Positions 26,701 to 35,515 of a stretch of DNA of 64,000 nt are shown here, piece by piece. The notes beneath the pieces are model-generated. The model worked only from the letters and a program-made list of their open reading frames with translations. It did not search any database and was not told the origin of the DNA. Numbering within the stretch: position 1 is the stretch's first letter; every line of letters starts with the position of its first letter. The DNA lies in NCBI GenBank assembly GCA_020426325.1, contig JAGQQG010000009.1, forward strand, positions 27,789 through 91,788, read 5' to 3'. This DNA is from Planctomycetaceae bacterium (lineage in GTDB: Bacteria; Planctomycetota; Planctomycetia; Planctomycetales; Planctomycetaceae). The translations under genes were made by a program, and so were the position numbers.

Positions 26701-28388
26701 GTTGATTCAGAGAGACAATGCTGCAACGAGGATTCACCCTGTGCCAGTGTGTGATTGATGTCCTCCAGTTGAGACGTCGCCCCGACTTGCAAGGCGTCGA
26801 ATGCTTCCAGGTGATGCTTTCGAGGCACGTCCAGTGCTGCGATCAATTGGCGGCTGACACGAATATCCTCCGGAACGGCGATGTTTTCGAAGCGGGCGCG
26901 TTGTGACAGGACTTTCTGAATCAGGTCCGGATGCTGCCAGCTGTCAGGCGGTGCGGCTTCCGCAAGCAGTGATGCCATTGCAGCAAGAGACGTCTGAGCC
27001 AGCAGTTCATTTTCACCCGTCGTGCGGCTTTGCTGGGTCAATGAGTCCCGATCAGCGGCCAGCAGCATCTCATCCTGTAAGGTTTGAGCCGAGTGAATCT
27101 GATCGGTCTCGATTCCTGTTTGCTGCTGAAGCTTGAGCAGTGGATAAGCACCGACAGGCAGCGGATTCGCATCGGCTTGTCTTTGAAGATAACTGAGCCA
27201 CCGAGTCACTTCGCGACCGGTCGTCATCGATTCCGCAGCTCCCGCCCGCCCGGACCACAGGTGACTCTCCCAGGATGCCAACGCACGAAGGAGCCGTCCG
27301 GCGGCCGGAAGATCCTTTCTCCAGACATCCGTATGCAACAAATGATCGCATTGCCGCCAGGCATCGAGAAGTTCTGAATCTGCAATTTCGGGTTCCGCGG
27401 ACGGAGCGGTCGACAGCAGGTCGTCTCGTTGTGCGGTGGGAAGCGCATGAACCAGGCAACTCGTGGACTTCCCCAACTCGAAGACCTCGACAGGGTCCGA
27501 CTCGGGAAGGGTTTTCTTCAGAAAGGAAATCAATTCTGTATTGGTAATGTTCCCATCAGACGCCTGGAGATCATCCGCTTCTCCGGCGAGGCCGTGCCAC
27601 AATGCATCCTGAAGGACCGATCCGCGTCGTCCCCATGATCGCCAGCGGGTCTCCCCATCACCCGAACGACAATATACGGTGAATCTGGCGTACCTCTTCA
27701 TGACATCCGGCTGCACCAACCACGCATCAACAGCTTCTGGAAAACCGTTGTACAGCCATCCGCTATCCCAGTCGGTGCGAGTCGGGAGGCAGTCAAGGAC
27801 GAGTTGGGTGTGTTGACTCTCAGGTGCCATCTCCTCGATCTGCTTGCAGAAATCTGCGAGCAAGATCCAGGTGCCGGAATCGAACGGATTCGCGAACGGA
27901 GGGATCAGTGCGGGTTGGCCGTCCGGAGTGACCGCCCCCACTCCCCGAACATCAACGATCAAAACCTCTCCACGTTTGATCTGCGGATGCAGCGTGCGGA
28001 TTGCCGTTTCCAGCTGATCCCAGGGACTGCTGGTCAAGCCGTCACCAAACCCGGCATTCTCGACTTGCAGAGTTAGACCATCCAGAAGGCCAAAGCGATC
28101 GCCGTCCTCATCGATCCAACTGGGAGAAGCAAAGGGGGTCGGATAAGAGTCTGCAAAGTAAACAAAAGCCGTGCGAGCGGGAACTTCCTGGACAAGCCAC
28201 AGCCAACCTGAAGCCGCAAACAGAAAAGCAATGAGCGACAGGATCAGTCCGACTCCCGCTCCCCTCGTCACTCGGGGTGGTGGAGTAAGTTGGACAGAGG
28301 TCAGTCGATGCTTCGTGGGGGGCTGTCGTTGCAGAGACGCAACAGATCCCGGCACAGCGTCGGTCTGTGGTGCAGCAACAACCTCCAT
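23676..28388 (-). CDS. Giant T6SS-linked envelope protein 2: membrane anchor, caspase-like fold and VWA domain
   Basis: A 1570-aa protein; the ATG at 28388 is supported by AAAGG 8 bases upstream. A proline-rich cytoplasmic tail (1-42) and one membrane helix (about 45-67) lead to a caspase-like fold (about 75-300: GEVLIVDVRGVG; TQLVLDCLPTR) ending in an EF-hand-like DGNITNTELISFL. The His of the usual GHG is replaced by Val and the Cys is displaced, so catalysis is doubtful. A long helical region (about 310-900) is followed by a von Willebrand A domain starting near 1012 (MTFILDCSASMQ, a DxSxS metal site; later HIVVITDGRN). The end is beta-rich. It is the probable paralogue of giant protein 1. 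It follows a barrel gene on the same strand. Confidence 0.78.
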   Translation of the reverse strand: MEVVAAPQTDAVPGSVASLQRQPPTKHRLTSVQLTPPPRVTRGAGVGLILSLIAFLFAASGWLWLVQEVPARTAFVYFADSYPTPFASPSWIDEDGDRFGLLDGLTLQVENAGFGDGLTSSPWDQLETAIRTLHPQIKRGEVLIVDVRGVGAVTPDGQPALIPPFANPFDSGTWILLADFCKQIEEMAPESQHTQLVLDCLPTRTDWDSGWLYNGFPEAVDAWLVQPDVMKRYARFTVYCRSGDGETRWRSWGRRGSVLQDALWHGLAGEADDLQASDGNITNTELISFLKKTLPESDPVEVFELGKSTSCLVHALPTAQRDDLLSTAPSAEPEIADSELLDAWRQCDHLLHTDVWRKDLPAAGRLLRALASWESHLWSGRAGAAESMTTGREVTRWLSYLQRQADANPLPVGAYPLLKLQQQTGIETDQIHSAQTLQDEMLLAADRDSLTQQSRTTGENELLAQTSLAAMASLLAEAAPPDSWQHPDLIQKVLSQRARFENIAVPEDIRVSRQLIAALDVPRKHHLEAFDALQVGATSQLEDINHTLAQGESSLQHCLSESTTLHQQLALCDRIRLELPFLAEWATVHDANTSDQKDQLVNQVLLPLLNGINDLDARLHPPTPQLDSTPVTPLAVERGWNELRSRFDEEWTRLLTLRHLQADDLDALERLLQVPLLSRTDDEESRPPAEQRIVLLQKLVAARTQQPQASVNRKPSQSVARMLSSWDAHPALVLTGPPQHATGFSQGESRWECLNAQFCRRLSEAEKSDSAPTSAKSLNDGTGNQLLSSRRVIGLTRTSNNDWAREYRRLAWSDLLLWLAEGSLREFWGTLPETNQILMSQQVNRLLTVVAGITDERQQEITSLRQQLSDSIAAAESGLSLDAASLTPVSPSDELSTHISVRANGNVNGLPDGMARVGIQHLEDAFPGRAASITLNDLLEMSTIENDLPLNAQLVANSFEDVSQPLFAELWFRGNKYRSNFRIIPAGGRVSEFEVDPAAETTFTVSSRQMKGAAMTFILDCSASMQEEVPREGEQGKTTKLTAAISSLKRLLEEMTDQTDASVGVMLYGHRATHDPKSQKVIIQKRYADTFAVPDGLQPYHDVETILPPGRFGPPELGQVSARLDDLLPWGETPLYMAVSQAAAGFDGLPTDVQRHIVVITDGRNYQFNPPPDQRVEFAGALAKAHDSGAIVHVIGFGMSAKDQQAAGDELGTLASQTGGTSQLDVSRASQLIQKLRSLVGPASFTWTGSDGKSHESPVNAPVTWTDRLPASVSLTYENSNAAIQLNGGEAVDLLGDDVRDSTGLLPSAEYTSTRSQFVALNATNSEKVPWLVGVHQHQRSGTDAVFTFSIKQANRLYLARPELYQITVQPLDQSGAELGVPFIYQGDEFVSRTPVPVMQITTDQWPVDAPQANVRLSAIDAVATTVETLSLPSTSKGDSILAPGVQWELRQTANFVQCILRHQPTSPGLGELAVTWMSGPALKKVRRRLDPDAQIEVHTFIYAQAEDENAPVKIQLSMPDTASQRVMPAPLRVPVLNDEGLITPGGQAPQTARLPELVLPDRTVPAPPR

Positions 28389-28674
28389 GCGGAACCTTTA
28401 TGAAAACTCTACGGACTCCTCCCGATTGATTCGACCCCGCCGGGAAGACCTTGAGCGAACGACGAGACAACGTCATCGGACGTATCGGAACAGCACAGGA
28501 ACCATCTCCATCAGGCCTGAAGAACGGCAAGCTGATTGGCGAGGCCATTTGGACGGAGTCCACCCAACTCATTCGTCCGCGCAGGTCAAATGCGAGATTG
28601 CGGATCAGTCAGAGACGAACAGTCACGCGGATTGGTGGGAACAGGCCATCGAAAATCGGCTGTTCCGAGAGACG

Positions 28675-30171
28675 TCAAAAGTTCCAACGGGCTTCCAGAA
28701 GAATGCGTCCCGTGTACCAGCCTGCATCACCTGCAGTCACTCCGCCGCTGATCCCCAGTTCAGGGAGACCCAAATCCCCTTCAGGCCCAAGCACGAAACG
28801 GAGTCCGGGGAGGAACTCAATGGCTGTTTCTCCATCGACATCGGCTGTGCCACCCGTTGCGGTCGTCCGTTGACCATCCAGGAACGACGTCCCCACGATC
28901 TCGAAGGTCGGGAGGACGGCAAATGCATCGTTCTCGTACCAGATCTTGCTCAGACCGATTCCCCAGATGAGGACTTCACCCGCATAGTTTGCTGTGCCTG
29001 ATATGGGGATGACATATCTCAGCTGGCTGTGGATGTAAGTTTCGTCGGACCAGCGATATCGCACCAGCAGGCCCGGTTCGATAGAGACGTGTCCGCTCCC
29101 TAACCCGCGACCGGCTGGACCGGTGTTGACGTACGTCAGAGTTTGTTGTGTGACAACCCAGTCCCGGCCGTCAACAATGACCACTTTCCCACCCGTGACG
29201 AGGTCGCCGATTCCAACCGTGTTCTTGTTGATCTCAGGATTGATTGAGCGCATGGGGACTTCGATGATGGCAGAGGCACGGTCGGTCGCCGTCTCCATGC
29301 GGGCTCTGAGCGTCATGACATCCACAGACGATTCCACTCCGCGTCCCTTGGGAGGGGCTGCCCAGAAATACTCGGATCGATCCGGTTTTGAGATGCCCCA
29401 ACCTTGATCATATTGCAAGGCAATGTGTGTGAATGGTTTTGCGGAGTTGATGAAAAAAGGAGCGTACATCACACGTTCATGACCGATGCCATAGTCGCTG
29501 CAAGGGGGGATGTACGCTGCAGGAAACAACCGCTCCAACGGACCACATGGTTCTGAGCTTGGAGGACACGCGTAGCCTGTCCGGGCAGCGCGTCGCATGT
29601 TGATCCGCTCACGCACATGGCCAGCTTCCAGAACGGATGCTGGCAGCTCGGATTCATCAAAGACGGCAGCGTTGAGGATGTCGGGGCTCGTCGATTCTCC
29701 CGAGTCATCATTCAATTCATGGTCTGCTGCTTCCGACTCCCATCGCATTTGGGGTTGAAACAAAGCATCCACATCAGCCAACGAACTCTCGATCACACTG
29801 TCGTCCGTTGAGTTCAAGGACCACTCCCGAAGGCCATCTGATTCAAGTGACGAATCTGGTGGGCCATGAACCGTCTGAGGAGTTTCGTCCGACGGGTCCT
29901 TGGCGGTCTTTCGAGCGGATCGGGACTCAAGGGATGAGAACTCTGACGTACGATCCGTGACCGTGTCCAGTTGATCCTCGAGAGAGGTGTCAGCTGCGTC
30001 CGGCTGGGTGCTTGCATCAAATCCCGGTGGACGTGGGTCGCTGGTCCGAATCGGGAGTGCATCTTGGAACGCACGTCGCAGAGGCAGAGCCGAAGGCCAC
30101 TCGGCAGCAGTCAACAAACTGCTCCAGAGTACAAATGCACACGCCAGGATGAACGAGCGGGTCTGGCACAT
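28675..30171 (-). CDS. Predicted outer-membrane beta-barrel protein
   Basis: About 498 aa from the ATG at 30171; a TTG at 30237 is possible, but the signal peptide (FILACAFVLWSSLLTAAEW) begins at 30171. Residues about 25-200 are acidic, Ser/Asp/Glu-rich and probably disordered. From about 205 the sequence has alternating amphipathic beta strands (PFTHIALQYDQGWGI; VSIEPGLLVRYRW; YIHSQLRYVIPIS; LPTFEIVGTSFL) and ends in ILLEARWNF. A terminal aromatic Phe is the usual barrel-assembly signal. It resembles transporter/porin-type planctomycete barrels, with no specific family recognised. It is upstream of giant protein 2 on the same strand (286-bp gap) and divergent from tssK, which links it to the secretion system by position only. 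Confidence 0.68.
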   Translation of the reverse strand: MCQTRSFILACAFVLWSSLLTAAEWPSALPLRRAFQDALPIRTSDPRPPGFDASTQPDAADTSLEDQLDTVTDRTSEFSSLESRSARKTAKDPSDETPQTVHGPPDSSLESDGLREWSLNSTDDSVIESSLADVDALFQPQMRWESEAADHELNDDSGESTSPDILNAAVFDESELPASVLEAGHVRERINMRRAARTGYACPPSSEPCGPLERLFPAAYIPPCSDYGIGHERVMYAPFFINSAKPFTHIALQYDQGWGISKPDRSEYFWAAPPKGRGVESSVDVMTLRARMETATDRASAIIEVPMRSINPEINKNTVGIGDLVTGGKVVIVDGRDWVVTQQTLTYVNTGPAGRGLGSGHVSIEPGLLVRYRWSDETYIHSQLRYVIPISGTANYAGEVLIWGIGLSKIWYENDAFAVLPTFEIVGTSFLDGQRTTATGGTADVDGETAIEFLPGLRFVLGPEGDLGLPELGISGGVTAGDAGWYTGRILLEARWNF

Positions 30172-30402
30172 GCGCTCACAGGATTTCAGCGAGGAAATGC
30201 TTCGGAATGTGAACGATCTCGAGGTCGGTCGGCGCAAACATCACCGAGAATACAGATGTTATCGGTTGTTCCGGTCAATTCGCTCAAGACGATTCGTTGG
30301 TTGAGTCGATTTCGGATGATAAGGAGCGTCTCCCCTTGATGTCGCTCAAAGTCCGTGTCCTGCAAAGCTCCCGAACCTTTCCCAGCCCCAATCACAGTCT
30401 CC
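30172..30402. promoter_or_regulatory. Shared divergent control region of the barrel/giant-2 unit and the tssK-tssG unit
   Basis: 231 bases between two T6SS-linked transcription units. On the - strand TTGACC with TGTATT 18 bases downstream is a possible promoter for the barrel gene. For tssK only weak candidates are seen. A common regulator could bind here, but no clear operator palindrome was recognised. Confidence 0.35.
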
Positions 30403-31818
30403 ATGCGGCACCTCCCCGTTCACTGGTACGAAGGGCTTTTCCTCCGTCCGCATCATTTCCAGGCCCATGAGAGGCACTGGCAGGAAGCGCTATTTGCCTC
30501 GGTCAGTTGGGACCATCCCCACTACTGGGGCATTCTGGAGATGGACCTCAGCCGGGATGCCCTGGCCGCCGGACAGCTGGAAGTTCGCACACTTCGCGCC
30601 CGGATGCGTGATGGAACTCTGGTTGACCGAAGCGATGGGAACCCATTAGATCGCGTTGACCTGAAATCTGCCTTTGACGTGGCCTCGACCGTGACGGCCT
30701 ATCTGGCCGTGCCACGACTGCATCTCGGTGAACAGAACGTTGGTAACAATGGAGCCGGTAGCCATCGCTTTCGAGAGAACAGGATGCTTCTGCAGGATGA
30801 AGCTAATGGGGGGAATGACCAGGAAGTCTCCTTCCGAGAACTGGATGTTCAAATTCGGCTGTCGACGGACGAACTGAGCGGGTTCGAAACACTCCCCATC
30901 GGCCGATTCCGCCGAACGGGCGAAAGTTCGGGAGCGACGGAACTTCTGTTGGACTACATTCCCCCCACAATTACCCTGCGGAGCTGGGCTCCGCTGGGAG
31001 AACTCTATCGGGACATCTGCGACATCATCACACGCAAGCGAGATGTGCTTGCGTCACAAGTGGCAGCCGGGGGAATGGGTTTCGATATGCATGCCCCGGA
31101 TGACGTCCAGCGTGTGTTGATGTTCATCACACTGAACCAGTTGCTGGGCGGGCTCCAGGCGTATGCAACGACTCGACACGTCCATCCGTTTGTTGCCTAC
31201 ACCGAACTCTGTCGAGCTGTCGGTGCACTGGATGCGTTTGACCGGAGTCGTATCGGAGAGTCCGTCCCCGCTTACGATCATGATGATCTGGGCACCGTCT
31301 TTCGGACATTGCGATCGAGAATCGAAAATGCAATTCGATCGGTGCAGGATCATCCCTACTATCAACGATACTTCCAGGGAGTCAGCTCGCGGATGCAGGT
31401 GACTCTTGAACCTGAGTGGTTCCATTCTGACTGGCAGTGGTTCGTGGGAGTCCGCAAGGGAGACCTTTCCGACACGGAGCTTCAGGACCTGCTCTCGCCG
31501 GGCAAACTCGACTGGAAGCTGGGCAGTGCCCGTCAGGTCGAGATGCTGTTTACTCAGCGACTTCCGGGGCTCCAACTGCGACCGGTGGGTCATAAGTTGC
31601 CCGTTCTCCCGCCGCAACGGGACTGGATGTATCTGGAAGTCCCGAGGACCGATAGCCCGGCTTGGCGCGATGTTCAGGATTCCCAAACTCTCGCGATCCG
31701 TTTTCGCGACAGCCTGATCCTCAATCGTGATCGGCTGCAAGGTGAACGCCGAATCCTCGTGGACGATCAGGGAGACCCGGTTTCGCTGGAAATGGCATTG
31801 TTCGCAGTTCCCAGTTAA
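30403..31818 (+). CDS. tssK: Type VI secretion baseplate protein TssK
   Basis: A 471-aa TssK. The ATG at 30403 is chosen because the family starts right there with VHWYEGLFLRPHHFQAHERH; the frame open to 30355 is not conserved. TssK is a trimer that links the TssE-F-G baseplate wedges to the TssL/TssM membrane complex. The N-terminal shoulder and middle helical stalk (EWFHSDWQWFVGVRKGDLS) are recognisable, and the C-terminal head ends LEMALFAVPS. It is the first gene of the ten-gene T6SS structural unit. Its stop codon touches an alternative ATG of tssL. Confidence 0.94.
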   Translation: MRHLPVHWYEGLFLRPHHFQAHERHWQEALFASVSWDHPHYWGILEMDLSRDALAAGQLEVRTLRARMRDGTLVDRSDGNPLDRVDLKSAFDVASTVTAYLAVPRLHLGEQNVGNNGAGSHRFRENRMLLQDEANGGNDQEVSFRELDVQIRLSTDELSGFETLPIGRFRRTGESSGATELLLDYIPPTITLRSWAPLGELYRDICDIITRKRDVLASQVAAGGMGFDMHAPDDVQRVLMFITLNQLLGGLQAYATTRHVHPFVAYTELCRAVGALDAFDRSRIGESVPAYDHDDLGTVFRTLRSRIENAIRSVQDHPYYQRYFQGVSSRMQVTLEPEWFHSDWQWFVGVRKGDLSDTELQDLLSPGKLDWKLGSARQVEMLFTQRLPGLQLRPVGHKLPVLPPQRDWMYLEVPRTDSPAWRDVQDSQTLAIRFRDSLILNRDRLQGERRILVDDQGDPVSLEMALFAVPS

Positions 31819-31847
31819 TGAAACGACATGTTTCAACAGGTACATCG

Positions 31848-32486
31848 ATGTCTCTCGATCTCGCCCAGTCTGTTGACCCCGTGTTCACCCATGTGCTCGA
31901 TCTTCTTGAACAGATCGAAGCCGGTGAGGATCTCGATCCGCGTCGTGTGCAGATGCAAATCCGCGACCTGATTGAACAGGCAGATGCATCGGTTGGCGCA
32001 ACACAAAGCTGGGAACTGGCTCGGTATGCAATCACTGCCTGGATCGATGAGGTCCTGCTCGATGCCGCCTGGTCCGGACACGAATGGTGGAGCAATAACG
32101 TCCTTGAAGTCGAACTGTTCCGCACCCGTGATTGCAGCGAGCAGTTCTATGTGAAGGCAGAGTTGGCACGGAGTCTCCCGAACTCGCAGGTACTTGAAGT
32201 CTTTTATGATTGTGTCGTCCTGGGATTTCGAGGGATATACCGTTCGGCAGAGATCGCGCAAGTGATCGGTCGTAATGATGGATTGTCGGAATCGCTGGAG
32301 GCCTGGCTGAGACGAACGTCGCTGGCCATCGAGAAGAAGTCTCAGATCACTCCTCGGGTGGTCGGCCTTCCAAGCGGTGCTCCCCCAAGAACAGCACGCC
32401 GCTGGTTTGTCGGCACGGGATTTCTCTTGCTGGCTCTGGTAGTGATTGATGTGCTGATCTACCAACTGCGAGGTACATCCTCATGA
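31848..32486 (+). CDS. tssL: Type VI secretion membrane protein TssL (DotU-like)
   Basis: About 212 aa from the ATG at 31848, with AACAGG 7 bases upstream; an ATG at 31818 overlapping the tssK stop would add 10 residues. The DotU fold is visible: ELARYAITAWIDEVLLDAAW (the conserved D-E-x-x-L segment), WSNNVLEVELFRTRDCSEQF, and LEVFYDCVVLGFRGIYR. A single C-terminal membrane helix (FVGTGFLLLALVVIDVLIY) anchors it. There is no peptidoglycan-binding OmpA-like extension. It anchors TssK at the inner membrane and pairs with TssM, represented by the next gene. Confidence 0.92.
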   Translation: MSLDLAQSVDPVFTHVLDLLEQIEAGEDLDPRRVQMQIRDLIEQADASVGATQSWELARYAITAWIDEVLLDAAWSGHEWWSNNVLEVELFRTRDCSEQFYVKAELARSLPNSQVLEVFYDCVVLGFRGIYRSAEIAQVIGRNDGLSESLEAWLRRTSLAIEKKSQITPRVVGLPSGAPPRTARRWFVGTGFLLLALVVIDVLIYQLRGTSS

Positions 32487-32606
32487 GTCGAATGAATTCC
32501 TTTCGCTTGCGGTTTGGCAGAAATCTCTCCCTCCTTTTTCCGAGATGATTCAGCCTCAGCACGGCATCCAGTAATCAGCATCGGATTCACTGAGAGACAG
32601 ACGATC

Positions 32607-34181
32607 ATGTTCGACAAAATGTCAGAGCGAGCTGCGAACCTTCGCGTTGCGCTTGCAGGCGTCTCTGCCGCTGCATGGATCGCGCTGGCCACGTTCTCTG
32701 GGCTGTTGATGCTGACGGGCTTAGCTTGGTTGCTTGCGTGGAACAATCCCGTCTGGGTCCCCTGGGGGACGTACCTCACTCTGACTCGGGGCCTCTCCCT
32801 GTTGGGCATGGCCATTCTGGCTTGTGCTGCAGAGTATCTGTTGTTTCGCATCTGGTTTGACGAAACCCCGATCCCTGATCGCGAGCTTCGAGCCGGCTGG
32901 ACCGCAGGTCTGCGTCATCTCGCACGCGAAGGGATTCGGCTGCAATCGCTCCCCTGCTTTATGCTGCTTGATCCGACCGATGCCTGTGAAAGCTGGTTCG
33001 ATGCAGCCGGGATCCGAGTTCAGCGACCAGAAGCATCAGACTCTCCGGTGCGGTGGTATGTCGCGGAGGAATCACTGTTCCTTGTCGTCCAGAAGCTGGG
33101 ATGTCTCGAACCATTGACGAAAGAACTGAACGAAGCCCGTCGCAGGCCATACCGGTATGCGATGCAGACATACGCTCATCAGACAGTCCCGCAACCTTCA
33201 CTCGTCACAGCAACTGCAGACAATAATCTTGCGACTTCCTTGGAGCTGGACGATCCGCAAGGACGGAAATCTGCGGACTCCGGATTCGGGTCGATTGACG
33301 TCCATGCTGTCCGTGAGGCTCTTCAAAATCCTCAGTCCAATACGATTCTGAACGATTCATTGGCGCTCGATCAGGTCGATGACACTTACACACCGGGCAT
33401 GGCGGACATTCACATCTCATCGACAGAGATCGCTCGTCAGTCACGCCGACTGGCGGACGTCTGTCGACGCTTGACCGCCTGTCGCCGTCCGGTTGTCCCT
33501 GTCAACGGAATCGGCGTGCTGCTGCCTGATGGTCTTCTGTCAGCCTTCACTGGGACTGGGGCTCGCCTGGGTCAGGCGCTTAGACATGACCTCGATCTGC
33601 TGCAGCAGGAACTGGGGGTGATTGCCCCAGTGTCCGTGATCGTGGTCGGTGCCGAGGAAGATGCCGGCATGATTGAGTTGATCCGACGTTCTGGTCGAGA
33701 TCAGTCCAAGGGGCGTCGTCTGGGATGGGGAATCGGCCCCAGTCGAGCCACTCAGGAACGCGTCGCGGAATTCTGCGAAGAGGTGATGCGCGCTCTGAGG
33801 TCAACTGTGGGACGCCGATTGAGAGATCCGTTGAGTGTGGGACGTCCGGGGGCATATCGTTTGTTTCGATTGATGAGCAGTCTGAGGGGTGATCGCAGCG
33901 AGGAACTCCAGGCTCTGATCACACACGGGTTCGCGAGTGAAGGGACCAGGGAACCCGATCTGCTGGCCGAAGTCTCCATTGCGGCTACTGGAGTTCAACC
34001 GACGGAACGTGCATTCGCGGGATCGACGTATCGGCAGCTCATCGAGAATCAGGAGTTCGTCGAATGGACTGTCGCCTCACGAAGACGTGAACGACAGTAC
34101 CGCTGGCTGGCTGCCATCTGCGGGGGGCTCTCGATCATGGCGGCCCTCGTCCTCGTTGCTCTGCTATTCGGCGATGTCTGA
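32607..34181 (+). CDS. Truncated TssM/IcmF-like inner-membrane protein
   Basis: About 524 aa from the ATG at 32607; the frame is open from 32514. It has two N-terminal membrane helices (about 18-42 and 60-82), a cytoplasmic domain and a C-terminal helix (LAAICGGLSIMAALVLVALL) at the very end. The cytoplasmic part follows IcmF order: RRPVVPVNGIGVLLPDGLL, then GVIAPVSVIVVGAEEDAGM, then VSIAATGVQPTERAFAGSTY and QLIENQEFVEW. A standard TssM is about 1100-1200 aa, with a nucleotide-binding P-loop and a large periplasmic domain after the third helix. Both are missing here, and the gene simply stops after the helix. It lies between tssL and tssA, where tssM would be expected. The assignment rests on pattern similarity and position. 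Confidence 0.72.
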   Translation: MFDKMSERAANLRVALAGVSAAAWIALATFSGLLMLTGLAWLLAWNNPVWVPWGTYLTLTRGLSLLGMAILACAAEYLLFRIWFDETPIPDRELRAGWTAGLRHLAREGIRLQSLPCFMLLDPTDACESWFDAAGIRVQRPEASDSPVRWYVAEESLFLVVQKLGCLEPLTKELNEARRRPYRYAMQTYAHQTVPQPSLVTATADNNLATSLELDDPQGRKSADSGFGSIDVHAVREALQNPQSNTILNDSLALDQVDDTYTPGMADIHISSTEIARQSRRLADVCRRLTACRRPVVPVNGIGVLLPDGLLSAFTGTGARLGQALRHDLDLLQQELGVIAPVSVIVVGAEEDAGMIELIRRSGRDQSKGRRLGWGIGPSRATQERVAEFCEEVMRALRSTVGRRLRDPLSVGRPGAYRLFRLMSSLRGDRSEELQALITHGFASEGTREPDLLAEVSIAATGVQPTERAFAGSTYRQLIENQEFVEWTVASRRRERQYRWLAAICGGLSIMAALVLVALLFGDV

Positions 34182-34420
34182 CAGAGTGGATCCGGACTGA
34201 ATCAATTGTCGTCCGTTTCGATCGTCGGACGACTCGAACAGTGAAACTTCCATGGCGATGAGGCACTCACCGTCAGCACGGTCGTGCAGGTCGTTTCGGT
34301 TCTGTCACCTGCCGCAACGAGGTTGGTGAGAACCGGCAATTCATGCCGATGCTCTTGAAACCATGCAAATCGACGGGGCACCGTCCGTTTGGTCATGGAC
34401 GAGCACTTCGGACATCACTG

Positions 34421-35473
34421 ATGCTGACTGCGCCACTCGAACTCGATCAACTTGGAGCACCCGTCTCGGCCGACAGCGCGAGCGGCGAGAACCTTGCGTA
34501 CACAGATCGCTATCTGCAAATGGAGCGTCTCGCGCAAGGTCGTGCCGAGCAGCAATACGGCGATGCGGTCTACGATGCCGAAGAACCCGACTGGGAGGAG
34601 CTCGAGAAGCTCGCGATGGAATTGGCTGCCTCGACTCATGACCTGAGAGTGGGCGTCTATCTGACCCTGGGACTCCTGCGAACAAACGGACTCGAAGGCT
34701 TTGCCGACGGACTGAACCTGCTGGCCTCATGGTTGGGCAACGAATGGGAAACGCTCCATCCGGAACTCGATCCCGATGACGGGCTTGAAGCGATCGAGCG
34801 ATCCAACATCATGCTTGAGCTGTGTGACGTGGAACGAACACTCTCAACTCTGGCGCGTGTCCCCATAGTCGAGCATCCCGTTCTCGGTCCTTGTGACCTT
34901 TACCAGTTGCGAATCGCGAGAAGTGACAGTCGCGGCAGTTCACAGGACGATCATCTTCCCCTGCACGTCATCCGGGAGATGTTTCAGACGAGCGAGACCG
35001 CAGACCTGATTGCCACACAGTTACACGCACGACGAGCCGAGCAACTCGTCGATCAGATTGTCGACATCTTCCAGGACCATACCGGCACATCCCCCAATAT
35101 GAGTCCTCTGGCGGACATGATGAGGGAAATTCATGCCTCGATCGAGGAAATGATGCCAGACAAGACGTCCTCTCAACCGAAAACAACTTCCGCTCCGGTC
35201 GTGCGACCACTCGAAGACTCTGCGCCCGAACTGCCTCCACCAACAAGGGAGGGGCAACGTGTCAAAAGTCGGCGTGATGTGCTCGCCATGCTGGATGAGT
35301 TGTGTGACTACTACCACCGCAATGAGCCATCGAGCCCTGTCCCGTTGCTTTTGCAGCGATCGCGGCAGCTCGTTGAGATGGACTTTGTGGACATCGTGCG
35401 AAACCTGGCCCCGGACGGCCTTGCTGACGTGTCGCGTTGGGTCGGAGTACCCAGTTCCCGTGACGATCACTGA
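34421..35473 (+). CDS. tssA: Type VI secretion protein TssA (ImpA N-terminal family)
   Basis: About 350 aa from the ATG at 34421; an ATG 78 bases upstream is not conserved-looking. The ImpA_N signature is clear: DADS-type start (GAPVSADSASGENLAYTDR), EEPDWEELEKLAMELAASTH, DLRVGVYLTLGLLRTNGLEG and GNEWETLHPELDPDDGLEAI. The C-terminal region (RRDVLAMLDELCDYYHRNEP, SSPVPLLLQRSRQLVEMDFV) is the usual short C-terminal helical domain. TssA caps and coordinates sheath/tube polymerisation on the baseplate. It follows the TssM-like gene after 239 bp without a visible gene and precedes tssB by 42 bp. Confidence 0.92.
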   Translation: MLTAPLELDQLGAPVSADSASGENLAYTDRYLQMERLAQGRAEQQYGDAVYDAEEPDWEELEKLAMELAASTHDLRVGVYLTLGLLRTNGLEGFADGLNLLASWLGNEWETLHPELDPDDGLEAIERSNIMLELCDVERTLSTLARVPIVEHPVLGPCDLYQLRIARSDSRGSSQDDHLPLHVIREMFQTSETADLIATQLHARRAEQLVDQIVDIFQDHTGTSPNMSPLADMMREIHASIEEMMPDKTSSQPKTTSAPVVRPLEDSAPELPPPTREGQRVKSRRDVLAMLDELCDYYHRNEPSSPVPLLLQRSRQLVEMDFVDIVRNLAPDGLADVSRWVGVPSSRDDH

Positions 35474-35515
35474 TCCTCTTTGCCAGTTGACGGCCCTTCC
35501 AAAGCGAGGTGTACC

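Noticed and set aside
18082..28388. Active caspase/metacaspase proteases in a defence system
   Set aside because: The GHG and DxC-type catalytic motifs are not in place in either giant protein, and the neighbours are T6SS genes. Kept as a fold-level resemblance only.
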